From Scolanthus callimorphus (Eukaryota > Cnidaria > Anthozoa > Actiniaria > Edwardsiidae): a DNA stretch of 64,000 bases. Positions 39,601 through 51,900 of this stretch are shown in pieces. Below the pieces are notes generated by a model, which ran no database searches, was not told where the DNA came from, and worked only from the letters and a program-made list of their open reading frames with translations. The stretch is taken from the NCBI GenBank assembly GCA_033964015.1, contig CM066914.1, positions 13,383,831-13,447,830 of the forward strand. Reading direction: 5' to 3'. A program made the position numbers and the translations under genes. The stretch's first letter is position 1. Each line of letters opens with the position of its first letter.

Positions 39601-40895
39601 GCTATGTGCAACACCAGACTAAGGATCGATATTATTAATCCACACATTTCTCGAGCACAGGATCAATAAATGCAAAAAAAACCATCAACAACATCGCGCC
39701 CGACATTCACCCTCTCTGAAGAAGGAGCTTTGCTCCGAAAACGTTTAGAGTTTAAGGATGTTTAAAAGTTGTGCTTACTCGAAAAGAAAATTGTTATGTA
39801 ATTTTAATAAATGGGCAATCATTGAACATGTTCCCATTAGTTTTTCCTCAGCCATTCAGGTGCGTAATCTGAATTTGCAGGTAGTTTGGGTGATCTCTTT
39901 CAGCCCTTTCATAGCTCGTGTAAAGAATATGATCAGCTTATGTCACATTTTCTTTACAAGGGCCGAAGACTATTCACGTCAGTGAAAAAGAGTTTATAGA
40001 ACCTGACAAGTCATTATTTGCAGCAGTACTTTGTCACACCTTTACAGTTATTAGCTGTTCTTCTTTGTGTGGACAGTACAAAATAGCAGTGGTTCTGTAG
40101 CTGACTAGGGGGCCCCTTTTTCCGCCTTTATTTTTCTCGTACGCTTTCTATTTTTCCAGTGAAATGTAATGAACAGTTAACAGACGACATGAGGATATCT
40201 CAGGGTTTTCTTATTAAGTTTTTAGGACTTCAAGGGCCGGTTCTTTTTATTTAAAGGGACGTGAGCAAAGGCTAACAAATTTTATCATTTTTATGATATA
40301 TTTAGGCAAACGATGAACAGGACTACATGGTAGTTTATCCAGCTTGTTTGATTTGAAATAGCAAAATATCTCAAAGAAGGAGAAAAGATACTCATTCAAA
40401 TTGACTTATGAACCTCCAGTTTTATCATTATGGGACATGATGTGTACAAAATTGAATCACAATCGTAAAGCTGTAAGATGGACAATAAGGGCAGGTTTCC
40501 CTCGAAAAAACGTTGAGCAAGTTCGCGAAATTCATTCGCAAAATCTTGCACTTTCCTGAGTCACTTTTCGTATGTGCTACCAGCTTATCCACGAAGAAAA
40601 CACTATGCAAGTTCGTTTTCCCTTTTTGTTTTGCTTATACTTTGTGTAAGGCACAATTCTAGTGGATTCATATGAAAAGGGCTACAATTTAGATCCGTTG
40701 AAGACAATCGGTACAAGGTAAAAACTGGTCCGTCCTATTCTAACTATCTTCTAACTATCTGTTTTTCGTCCCTATCTTCGACCTGAACTTTATTTTATGA
40801 TTTCAGCAGTAACAAATTTTTCATCCTTTATGCAGAAATGTGGAAAATATCGTTAAAACGATCTTCACTCAGAGTCCTTTCCGCTTATTTCGAAT
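33606..40895. other. 7 kb with no recognised gene
   Basis: AT-rich. The best open frame (34603-34935, minus, 110 codons) has an ATG but no motif I know. No long inverted or tandem repeats noticed. Confidence 0.4.
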
Positions 40896-40900
40896 CTTTC

Positions 40901-41149
40901 CTATCTTTTTCCAAAAAGTCTTCTTGAAATTTCTTCACAAAAATAACTGAAATTGTCGCAGTTATCTTCAGCTGTTTTTTCGAGTTTCATAAGAAAAACA
41001 TCCTTTGTCGATATGGCTGTGTTTACTTTGTGCAAAAACGACTCTTCCCGGTCTTTAAAGGCCGCAAGAAAAGATACAAAAACCGTGACAGAACACTCAC
41101 CCTCGCCAGACAAACTTCCACTAATCAGCGGATGATGCCCTCCGGCCAT
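40901..41149 (-). CDS. Unrecognised small open frame with strong start context
   Basis: 82 codons from an ATG in a near-ideal context (GGGAAAATGGCC). The translation starts MAGGHHPLISGSL, and the middle to end is rich in Lys, Glu, Asp and Phe (KDREESFLHKVNTAISTKDV), reading like a small helical protein or a first exon. Its upstream side holds a G+C-richer patch with TGATGTCA (about 41295), a CRE-like word. No family recognised. If spliced, a GTGAAG donor near codon 71 is the obvious candidate, but I cannot place a second exon. Confidence 0.33.
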   Translation of the reverse strand: MAGGHHPLISGSLSGEGECSVTVFVSFLAAFKDREESFLHKVNTAISTKDVFLMKLEKTAEDNCDNFSYFCEEISRRLFGKR

Positions 41150-44100
41150 TTTCCCAAATTTTACACAATTTCCTTGTTATAGAATTGGTTTATCGCTTGT
41201 AAACGGGACCACTCGAGTCCTTCAAGTTGATGAAATAAGCGGATGAGAGCATGTTTGCTCTGGGGCGCGCTGTAGATAACTAAAGGCGCCCTCTGATGTC
41301 AGCCTCTAAAAACCGAACCGAGATAAATATTGACCTACTGCATAACACCACGCTAACAGAATATCAAATAGTTTTACTCTACGAGAAATGTTTAAGCATC
41401 TTTTACGGGGTTTAACGGAAATGTGGGCCAAGATGGTCTTAGAAGAGTAAATATTTACGCTTTTCCAAGACACTTCATAAAAACAGACAAACCCTTAGGC
41501 GAAGTGTGAATGTGCTGTGGTTTTGCCGATGGTGGGGAAAAAGCCGCGCGTGTTGACTCAAGTCTTGCCGAATTGCAAAGCGCTCGGTACGTTAAAACAG
41601 CGCTCAAATCGATTCAGCAAATATTTGGGAGTGTGTTGATTAGTTTATTGAAGTATTCCAGTATTTGAACACGTTTGTGATGTCGAAAGCTAGTCAAAGT
41701 GTTGAATGCACATGAGGAGAGAGAGCAGAATTGCCTGGAAACGTGATGGAATCGCGAGTGAAACGAAAGCTTTCGAAGTGGATCATACTCTAATATCCTA
41801 ATAGTTCCCTGTATCCAGCGCAGTGACATACATAACTCTTGTTAGGCGGATTGCCTCATTGCCGATGCCGAAAAATAGAGACCAGACAGCCAAGGTCGTA
41901 CAGTTTAGGGTGAGACTTTGGAGTCTAGTTTGGGATAAACACTTACCAACTTATGGCGTTTAAAAATACGCACAATGGAATAAACTGCCAGTGCAGTGCC
42001 TTGGTGCAGCTAATAACTGGCTCAGGAATCTCTCTAGAATTCACCGCCCGACTTGACAAGCGATCCGCCAAGAATGATATGTACCTGCCAGGTACAGTGA
42101 AACCCTAAAAGATGTGCTAGTGGATTTCGAGTTTCGCAGATTTGTTCGGCTTTTTTGTGTGAATACGTCCCAACGGTGGTGCGAAATTTAGAAATAGAAA
42201 ATTGAATTTAGCCGTGGCAAGCTGAGTGGTCGGCATGGTCTTTTGATGTCACGCTCGACAAAGCCGTTCACTTGTGAATGATTCGCACTTGTGACAAGAC
42301 TGCCGCCATTTTGGGTCTTTTACCGACATTCGCTTAACACATTATTAAATTTAGCATCTGACTTGTGAGCGGGGAGATGAAATGAGACAAAATCCTTTCT
42401 AAGTACCACTAATTTCGACATTTTCATATGTCAGCGACCATTCAAAAGAATGAAAAGAACGGGGAAGATATTGATAGAGGAAATGAACTATTTTCATCGC
42501 CCGGTTTCTTTTCTTTGCCATCATAAACTTGAGCCGCCCGCTTGCTTCTTCTTGTATGATAAAATTTATAAGTTTGAGCAGAGATAAGTCTGGTTAGAGA
42601 ACTTGAGTCTTTGTAATAGTAGTCGCATGTAACCCTCCCAATATTGCTTGGAGTTTAAGCAGCACTCGTTTTCTTTTGCAGGATATTACTTAATGAGGAT
42701 AACGCCGAGGCGAAATAAAGACAAGCTTAATTTATAGCATGAACATATTTACCGAAATTCATGAAACAGCTAATAGAGTTAAACATAAATCCTTGGCGGT
42801 GTAAATGCGGTGAGGGGCGTGTCGAATAATAGAAAATAATTTATAAACACTCTTTTCTTTCAATGGCACTACAAAAGCGCTTAGAAAGCTCCTTTGTGCT
42901 GTTCAAACGTCAGCCTATTCAATTCGCAAAACAAGTTAAGTGGCTGTTGTTCATACCAGTTGTGGTGATTCTATAATCCCCAGCAAGCAGTCTATGCACG
43001 CTCCAACTGGCTTTATTATACGCATGCTCAGTTTGAAAATATCCTTAACAAATGCCGGTTTGCCGTGAGTCGGGACCGTTTATACTGTGTTTAATATAAC
43101 AAGCTAATTATCATGAACTGCCGCCTGTTATTGCTTGCCTTGTGCCCGAAATACGCCTTGATTACACATCATTTGACGCCCCTGAAAAAAATATCGGTCT
43201 TATTTCTTCTAATGGTGTTTTCCAACGTATTTTGAGCTTGCTTTCAGGGCATAAAAATAGTATCAAATTAAGCAAACGAGCACGCTTAAAATTGCAAACT
43301 TTTTTTCTGTTGTCTAGCAGCATTTTTATCTCCATGTGTCATCAGCTGTTTCTTGTTGAACTGACCAAAACGTTCAATTTCAAAGTGGCTTGAATAGTGC
43401 AAAACTACTGCCAACAAAGAAAATGAATCAGACATCCATTGTAGCTGTTACGGTTTGTGGTTGGTGATATTTTGTAATGCTCATTTCACGTTGAAAGATT
43501 TCCGCTTAATAACTCAGTAAACCATGGAAATCCTTGAGTAAACATATCGGTATCTACGTTACCATAGTATCGGCTGTGAAACATGCCAGCTGAACTCAGC
43601 AATGCGATGGCCTTTTGTCCGGGAAAACTTGCTGTTGAGGATATACGATTTCAGGTGCATTTTTTCTTAAAACAAAATGATGTGCCGAATTGACTTTCGG
43701 ACCTTTTGAGTGACAAATAATTTTAACGTTTTTCAGTGCCTCGTTCAGAAATTCATATACCTCTCGTTTCCCAGTCGCCTTTGCCTTTCCTGCCTCTCAC
43801 CTGAGTCAGTGGCATTTTTAATGACACCTTGTAAGGACTTTTGTTACTGGTTACATTTCTCGTTTATTGTTACAAGCATCCCGCAGGTGTATTTGTGTGA
43901 CTTTTTATCGTATTTTAAACGACAGTAAAATGTAAAGAAGTTTAAAAAGTCTCACCGGACAGAACCTAAATTTATTTGGGGACAGGTAGCTGAGCCAAGG
44001 GCTTTGAAGGAAGTTAATAAAACTTTGTTATTGCCTACTAAGTTGCGGAAGGCTAAGTACTGGGAAACCGACTATTTGAGCTCAGGTGCTATTCTATCAG

Positions 44101-45450
44101 CCTTAGAGCAATAAAGATTCTCTACATTAACACAACTCAAACCAATAATTACATTTTGTCAGTTATTGTTGCGCTAATCTGTTTGCGTTTCCTATTTATT
44201 ATCGCTACCTGTGTAAACGAACGCCGAAAAAATATTATTAAAATGTAAATACTGGTTACAAGGAAGGCAAATATGTATGCATTCAGTTGTGTTCTTTTCT
44301 TATTTACAAGTAAACTCGTAAGTTTGTCTCATGAAAACAAACTGTTTGATGTTTGAGTTAGAGTAAGAAGCATGTAGCACCTCGTTTCTTTCCATTTATC
44401 GAGATTCCTGAATGGACGCAAAAAAACACTTCATTGAGATTAAGTTTCTAAACCGAATTTTCAATCAAAAGAAACCACAACGGATTAAATTCTTTACCCT
44501 GCCGCACACTTTTGTCCCTGGATCACCTTCGACAAAGCAAGCGAGAGAAGTTTTTAATTAAGAAAGCAGATAAATTGAAAAGTTGGTATTGTAAAAGTCG
44601 AATGTGCAGCTTTTGTGTCGTCATAAGCACGTCGCGTTCATGAATTAAAGAATAATGGTCTTGTTCTTTTACACAAGTCCTCTCCTTAATACAAAGTTCT
44701 TTGGTATGACTAAACACAAACACAAAATATGTTGCGACATTTTGATAGCTCTTGTTCTCTCTTTCTTGTGACTTTCTTGTGATTCTATAGCCGATTGGCA
44801 AGAGCAGACATTGCAAGGCCGAGATTACAGCACACCTGGAAGAATGTGGGTGTCCAGTGTTCTCTATTGCCAAAAATTAAGTAAACACCAGTTTATGGTT
44901 GAGCAATATTTGACACGGGCCGATCTATTCATTTTTGATTGCACTATTTACGCTTGTGTTTTTTAAGAAAAAGAAGCAATTTGTTACAAGAAAAGAATAG
45001 CACAATGAGGTATTGAAAACAGCGAAAAGATGGCACGCGTTTAGGGACCAACGGGGCGAGTGAAATTTGTTTCGGTGCCTGGACATATGCATCTACAATT
45101 TAAAACTTTATTCAAAGTTCAGAAAAGCCAGACAAAATGTACTTAATGAGTATTATCTGCTTTGTAATATATGAGCGTGGTGTTCTTTGGACTGCTTTGG
45201 TTAGCTTTGAAAATTGTTTTTATTTCTTTCCCAAAGGTGGAATACGAAATAGGCAGAATATGGCATAGTGAGGAAATCCTTATTTGCATTAGGAACGGCT
45301 TAAAATAGACCGACGTCTTGACTTTGCCCTGCCCTAAATGAGAGGTGGGAAAAGTCGGATATTATTTCTTTATTTGTCACGTCAAGTGATCGCATTTAAA
45401 CCATTGCCTCACGTACCCCTGTTCCCCTCGATTATAGCTCTGACTTGATT
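41150..45450. other. Gene-free stretch before EIF3K
   Basis: No recognised coding sequence or long repeat. Short open frames only. Confidence 0.4.
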
Positions 45451-45461
45451 AGTTCCTGACG

Positions 45462-45550
45462 CAATCTCGTACCCAGAGCCCGTCATCTTTTGGCCAGCGG
45501 CAAAGACTTGCCGCTGGCTAAAAGATGACGGGCTCCTGGGTACGAGGTTG
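45462..45550. mobile_element. Mutator-like 89-bp palindromic element
   Basis: Almost perfect inverted repeat starting CAATCTCGTACCCAGAGCCC and closing on a short loop around AAAGACTT. It is flanked by an exact 9-bp duplication, TTCCTGACG (45453-45461 and 45551-45559). A 9-bp duplication is typical of Mutator-like transposons. It sits about 430 bases upstream of the EIF3K start codon. Confidence 0.85.
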
Positions 45551-45939
45551 TTCCTGACGAAGGGGAGGTGCGCATTCGGACGGACCCCCTTTGCGATACA
45601 AAAATGGTTTCAAACGGGGAAATGTAGCCCTAACTACTAGGTCCTAGTAGCCCAACTAACAACTCGGGCTTTTCCAGACGAGAAACGCACCCCCGTTTTC
45701 AAAAACCTGGATCCGTGTGCGTGCCCAGTGGACGATGCCTGAGGTGGGACTGCATGATGCCCGCCATATTGGATTTTGTAGGAACTGTATAGCTTTTCCA
45801 AAAAAGCACGATAATTGATGGGACCCATGAAGTAAACGGCGTTAATTTATTATTTTAAAACCTCGTTGAAGTTTACATCGAAAACGTACCTACACGACGA
45901 ATGAACGTCCATTGCCGGGTATCCTGTGGAATTTACCTC

Positions 45940-45985
45940 TCGTTACCAGTTTCTTTTACTTCTCACAAATTTCCAAGATGGCGGA
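45940..45985 (+). promoter_or_regulatory. EIF3K start region with pyrimidine tract and AAGATGGCGG
   Basis: Immediately before the EIF3K ATG is a pyrimidine-rich run (TTTCTTTTACTTCTC, about 45950-45964), and the start codon is embedded in AAGATGGCGG. No TATA box is visible. AAGATGGCGG is the core of the YY1 site often found at starts of translation and ribosomal genes, and a C-leading pyrimidine run would suit a TOP-type 5' end. The words are visible; the function is inferred. Confidence 0.35.
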
Positions 45986-48900
45986 GGAGATGCGAGCGAA
46001 CGTGGCTGAACTTTTGAACGGAATTGACAGGTTTGTGGCTCTGTGTGAACTATAAATCGCTGTTTTAATAGTCAAATATAGATAAAATACTACAAGAAAG
46101 TCGCGATATCGAATAGGTTTATTGACAATTCTAAAATGTTCGTTCTCAACCGGCAAGTCGATGTCTAGTTCAAAAAGCTCACGTGGGCGAAGTTCATGCG
46201 GTTTTGTAGTAAGCTTATTTTCTTCTGTTTTATGTCAAAACTTCATTAAATTTAGTCATTTTCAACACATTAAGACAGCAAAATCGGGCACTCAGTTAGA
46301 ATAGAATGGGTAGACTATTGTGCGACAGAAGCTTTTTTTATTGGTATAATCACAGGCTTCCCAGGATCATTGAGCGAACTTTAGAGTTGATAGTTTGCAG
46401 TTTTATAGTGTCGCTGTGTGAAGTTTGACTGAGTTCGATAAGCACAAAATATGAGTATCTACGAAAAATAAAAAAGTTTGAAAAATACCCTTATCTAGTC
46501 CTTTATGCACCAGTCAATTGACAGCTCCGCACCCCCCCATTCGCGCATTAGCGGGGTACTAGCGGGGCTTTCGTACAGAATTCACACTACATTACTGCCC
46601 CGTTGGTCGGGAGATGCGCTTTCTTTCACGGCTTCCACACAGTACATCGAGCGGGGAGTCACTCTCTTCCCCGGGACACAACACAACAGAAACCAGCCCG
46701 CTTTCCGGGCTGTCTCACCTACATATGAACAGCCCCTTACTTCACAAAAGACACGACAAATACAGCTTTTTGTTACTTGAGTTACACGTATTAAATTTTA
46801 ATCTACACTAGCGAAAGTACATGCAAGTAATAAAATATGGTTTTATTGCGCTTTGCGATCGGCTGCACTCTTTTCAGTGAGTAAAAATCCTTTGTGTTAT
46901 TTTTCTAAATTCGTTGGGCAAGGAGCGCATTCACTCTTAATTGTTACCGTGGGGACGGTGCATTCACCTCTCAGATTGTCCCCGCAAACCGAGGCGCTCA
47001 CTGCCTTTCACTTGCCAAAAAGATGAATGCCCCGCTAATGCGCGAATGGGGGGGTGCGGGGTTGTCAATTGACTGGTGCATTAGTACTTCAATAAATCAC
47101 TACTTGCGTTTATTCGGTCAGAAATACACTTTTAAGCGAGTTTTAGCCAATTTTATTGTCACCTCTCACACACTATATGTTCTGGAAGGCTACAAACTGC
47201 AAAATTCCGAACGCTCAGCGATCCAAAAATTCCCTCGATTTTTTCCCAAAAATCATCGTTGCTTGCTCAAACAAACCTCGCATAATAAAAGTAAAACTAT
47301 TCAGCTTTGTTGTTTACCTTTCTCGTGGAAATCAAACCCTCTCTGGCTGATATAAATGGCGAATCTTTTCAGCCTCGTCCATTCGTCCTGAGAGCAATGG
47401 CGGCCCCGCCAGTAAAGTCCGTACCAAAACACAAACCGTTGAGACATTTTTTTCTCCAGTCGAGGGGTGGGCCAGACATTGTCTCAGGCTCTAGTCACTT
47501 CCCGTCCTAGACCCGGTAAAATGTTTTTGCGCGTGATCATTGGATTTGAATCAATCAAGTCTAGCTCGCCGGTCACGCATTCGCGAGCAACAAACAAACA
47601 AAATTTTGCAGTTTGTAGCCTTCCAGAACATATAGTAGTGTGAGAGGTGACAATAAACTTGGCTAAAACTTGCTTAAAAGTGTATTTCTGACCGAATAAA
47701 CGCAAGTAGTGATTTATTGAAGTACTAAAGGACTAGATAAGGGTATTTTTCAAACTTTTTTATTTTTCGTAGATACTCATATTTTAGCGCTTATCGAACT
47801 CAGTCAAACTTCACACAGGGACACTATAAAACTGCAAACTATCAACTCTAGAGTTCGCTCAATGATCCTGGGAAGCCTGTGGTATAATTTGGTTCGATCA
47901 ATGTGTAAAACAGTCTGGATTGAGAATGTAACCAATTGAGGAAATCAATAATCGCTAAAAATCGATATCAATCGACACAGATGTCAATTAATCGATTGAT
48001 ATTGGAAATCGATGATGAATCGATGTTGGTTCTCTGTGTGACCCTTATCTGTCGTGAAACCCATCGCAAAGTACATTACACCAATTCTGAACAAAACCTA
48101 TATTACAAAGTAATTGCGAATTACTTGCGACAGCCATGTGAAATCTGCTCCATCGATTACAATCGATCAACCCTATTCCTGTGACCTTTCAATTGATTAT
48201 CGATTGACCAATAACAATCAATACCAATTAAGTAATTGTGACCCTGCATGGGAAAACGTATCATAACGATCTAAGCGTTAGGTGGTCAGAGCGTTAGGTG
48301 GTCGTTAGATCGTTAGGGAAAATCGTTAGGCGAAAAAGTCAAATCGTTAGGTCCAGCTAGGAGATCGTTAGTGAATTATTCATGTTTCGATAGGAATAAT
48401 TCATGAGTGACAAGAGCGTTAGATTAAACGACCTCGCCAAACGGTCTGAACTTTTTAATAATCGGACGAACCGTTTGATTAAACGATCGTGTTTTGCATG
48501 AAATCCTTCTCAATAATTGGTCGGATGCCCACTGAAGATGTTTCAAAAAGTGATATTCAGGGCCATTGATGTCAAAGCCAAGGATCCAGAGAAACCATTG
48601 CGAAGGTGAAGTTCTTCCATCGCTAAAATATAATTGCCGCGCAACTTTGGGTAAAACCCGCAACTTCTTTCCGTAACATCTAATAAATCAGCGAACGTTC
48701 GCCACAAAACCCGGAATATTTTGATGAACGTTTGCTTGAAAAAGCTTATCATCAGGTTGAATAATATTTCCACTCCTTTTTCATGTGTTTTTCCTCATAA
48801 AAGCTCAATAAAAACATCGAAGATCGATCATCGAAGATCGATGAAAATCTAGTAATTCAGGGAAGGTTTGGGAACTAGCTTAGTTTAATATGCTTTCTGA

Positions 48901-51900
48901 TTGGTTGCATTTGACACATATTGTTTTAGATAGCGAATCAGAATGCACGTTATATTGTAAAAATAAACTAAACATAACACCTTCGGTTTCGCTTGAATAC
49001 CGTCCTTCATTCTTCGCTATCACGATGCAAATAAGGTGGATTTCCCTAGCTTTTCAGTGTAATATTATCGATTCATCTAAATAAAATATAGCCACACTCG
49101 ATATTAGTTTTGCAAAGATTAATTTTGGCTAATTTTTCCGCTAACACATCCCGCCCGAAATTCCGCAACTGGTTTGGCATTGCACCTCATCGATAACAGG
49201 AATGGAACTTTTGAAAGTGTTTTCCAGGAGTTTTATCTGACACTCAATGTGCACGGATGGTTGGACGGTAAGTTTCTTTATTAACTATTCAGTATATTTT
49301 GCAAACCGGAATGCAGCGTTCATAAAGTTCGAAGAAACACGAGTAAAGACGCAACGCATGTGCTAGGAAAAGGCCAACCAATGTTTTACTCTTTTATTAT
49401 GTCTATTATTCTGTTTCGTAAGCTCTTTGCAAATTTATTGATGGCAGAATAGATGCTGACCGAATTTGCTGTGGACTTCAAAACTAAAAAAGCATGAAAA
49501 GAGCAAGTCATTTTTAACGCTCATTATTTTTATCAACAACGTTTGGCATTACGCCGTTTGATCAAACGCTTGTATAAATTAATTGAACTGGGTCGTTAGA
49601 GAGGTAACGAAATCGTTAGGCAAAGCGTTTGCATTAACTCCTCATTAACTTTGTGACCGTTAGGTGTACTCACTAGATCGTTAGGCAATTTTACTAGATC
49701 GTTAGACGAAACGAAAAGATCGTTTGGTGATCGTTAGAAAATGACCGTTTAACGATCTATCGTTATGATACGTTTTCCCATGCAGGGTCACAATTACTAC
49801 CGAAATCACTAAACTGCCGGCACCCTCGAAAATTCGTTCGATCGTTTGTCAGTTTCGGTTCGTTCGTCTGGCTGTTTTGATCGATCGAAATGGTCACATG
49901 ATATTTAAATTTTGTACCAAACAATGGAAAAACACGCTTTTTCCATTGTTTGATGCAAAATTTAAATGTCACGTGACCATTTGGATCGATCAAAACAGCC
50001 AGACGAGCGAACTGAAACTGACAAACGATCGATCGAATTTTCAAGGATGCCGACAGTTTAGTGATTTTGGTAGTATATGGATTGATCGATTGGTTTTCCG
50101 ATAATTGATTTTCATTGATTGGTAACCACGGGCAATTTGAATCACAATAAAGCGAGAAACAATGAAAAGGACTATTCTAAGTGGAATGGTACTTCCCATT
50201 CCTATTACCTTTTTTGGTTAAATCCTTCTAGTGTGTTCCTTTCAGCCAAAAAGGCAGGACAACCTGTCAACTCATACCAAATGACAAAATATTGACTTTA
50301 CCATTGGCATTCCAACTGCAGTTCCCAGTTTTTCATGACCATTGATTGGTAAGCAATGAAGCTATTGTTCACTTTAGTGATTGTTCAATGTTATTTTTAT
50401 GATCTTGTGTATTCCTAGGTACAACCCTGAAAATCTCAAAGTGTTAGAGCATTATGTTCACATGCAGGTGGGTAACTTAAGTCATATTTCTCAAACTTTC
50501 TGTGCAGAACTGTATGTGGAGTTTTATGACATGTAAGTGATCATTTGTTCAGTATCACATTTGTAAGCATCTTTGTGTTTGTTATTCTTTCCAAACAGGT
50601 CTACGAAAACACCTATGATTTGGATGCCAACTTAGCCATACTAAAACTGTAAGTTCTGCTATTTGTATCTTGGTATTTCATTCTCTTCCATTCCCTTTTA
50701 GGTGCTATTGTGTCTAGTTATCTTTGTTGATATTTGTCCACTTGTCTGAATTCTTTTTATTGTGAAATTTACAGATACCAGTTCAACCCAGCCTACTCAC
50801 AGACAACGATCATTTCACACATTCTACTCAAGGCTCTGATGAGCTTGCCAAATGCTGACTTTATGATGTGCAGATGTGTGATGATGATGCTATTGTATCC
50901 TTTCATGGACACCAGCTTACAGTATATTATTTCTGGCTCTCAAAGAAAAGAAAATGTTCTAGTGCCTATAATATGAAATCCAAACAATTTTACAATTTGG
51001 GTTAAAAATGATGTTACCACAAGATGTATCCTGTGACAAATAATGAGTTTTTTTCTCACAGTTACTGAGAGCTGAATGACCCCACTACCGTATTTACCTG
51101 TATATAAGATGCACCCGTATATAAGACGCACCTTGAATTTTGAGGTCATTTGGGCAAAAATATCAATTTCTAAATTTATATTGCGTGCAACAGCACTTCC
51201 ATAAAGAAATCTCATGAGAAATAGACTGGCAGTAAGTGGAAAATGACAATATTAACATGTGGGCAAATGTTTTACGCCACGAACAGATGAGTAAAATATT
51301 CCGACCATTTCTTCATTTTATTGTGTTTGTTTGAGATAAATGTTGTGCTACATGTACACACGATTTCACGCAAAATTTAAATAGTTGTGCTAATATTTCT
51401 ATGCATTGTAGCCTTCTAGCAGGCGTTTACAGGCTTATTTTATCGCAAAAATCACGGAGTTCGTAGTCGTCATCTTGGATTTTTGGACGTGCGTCCTGGG
51501 CCGAGTGACAAATTCCAAAATGGCACTCGCGACTACGAAATCCGAGATTTTTGCCATAAAAACAGCCTCCAACGCCTGCTGGCAGGTTTCATGGATCGAA
51601 ATCCTAGCTTTATTATGTGCAACCGAACCACACAACCATGAATCAGCAAATTTTTAAAGGATCTTTTGTATTGGTTGTTATGCAAATTCCCTAGCCTGAG
51701 TATCAGGCAGAATTTTATTTTTCTGTGAGGAAATGAGAGAAGAAAAATAGAATTACGTCTGACACAATCACTTGTCGCGGTGCCTGCCGCTCCCTTCAAG
51801 GCGGCTGTCAAAATCATATCAAAAATTGTCGTCAGCTGTCATCGCCTCTGGACCAAATCAAAACAGTCGAGCTTGCTTGTTTCTTTTGTTTGTAAAAGGT

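Noticed and set aside
45637..45828. Small minus frame divergent from EIF3K
   Set aside because: Position suits a bidirectional promoter, but the 63 residues have no motif and the sequence resembles repeat-like material.
46505..46780. Open frames at 46505-46811 and 47023-47355
   Set aside because: They lie in transposon arms (46506-47080 and its host) and have no protein motifs.
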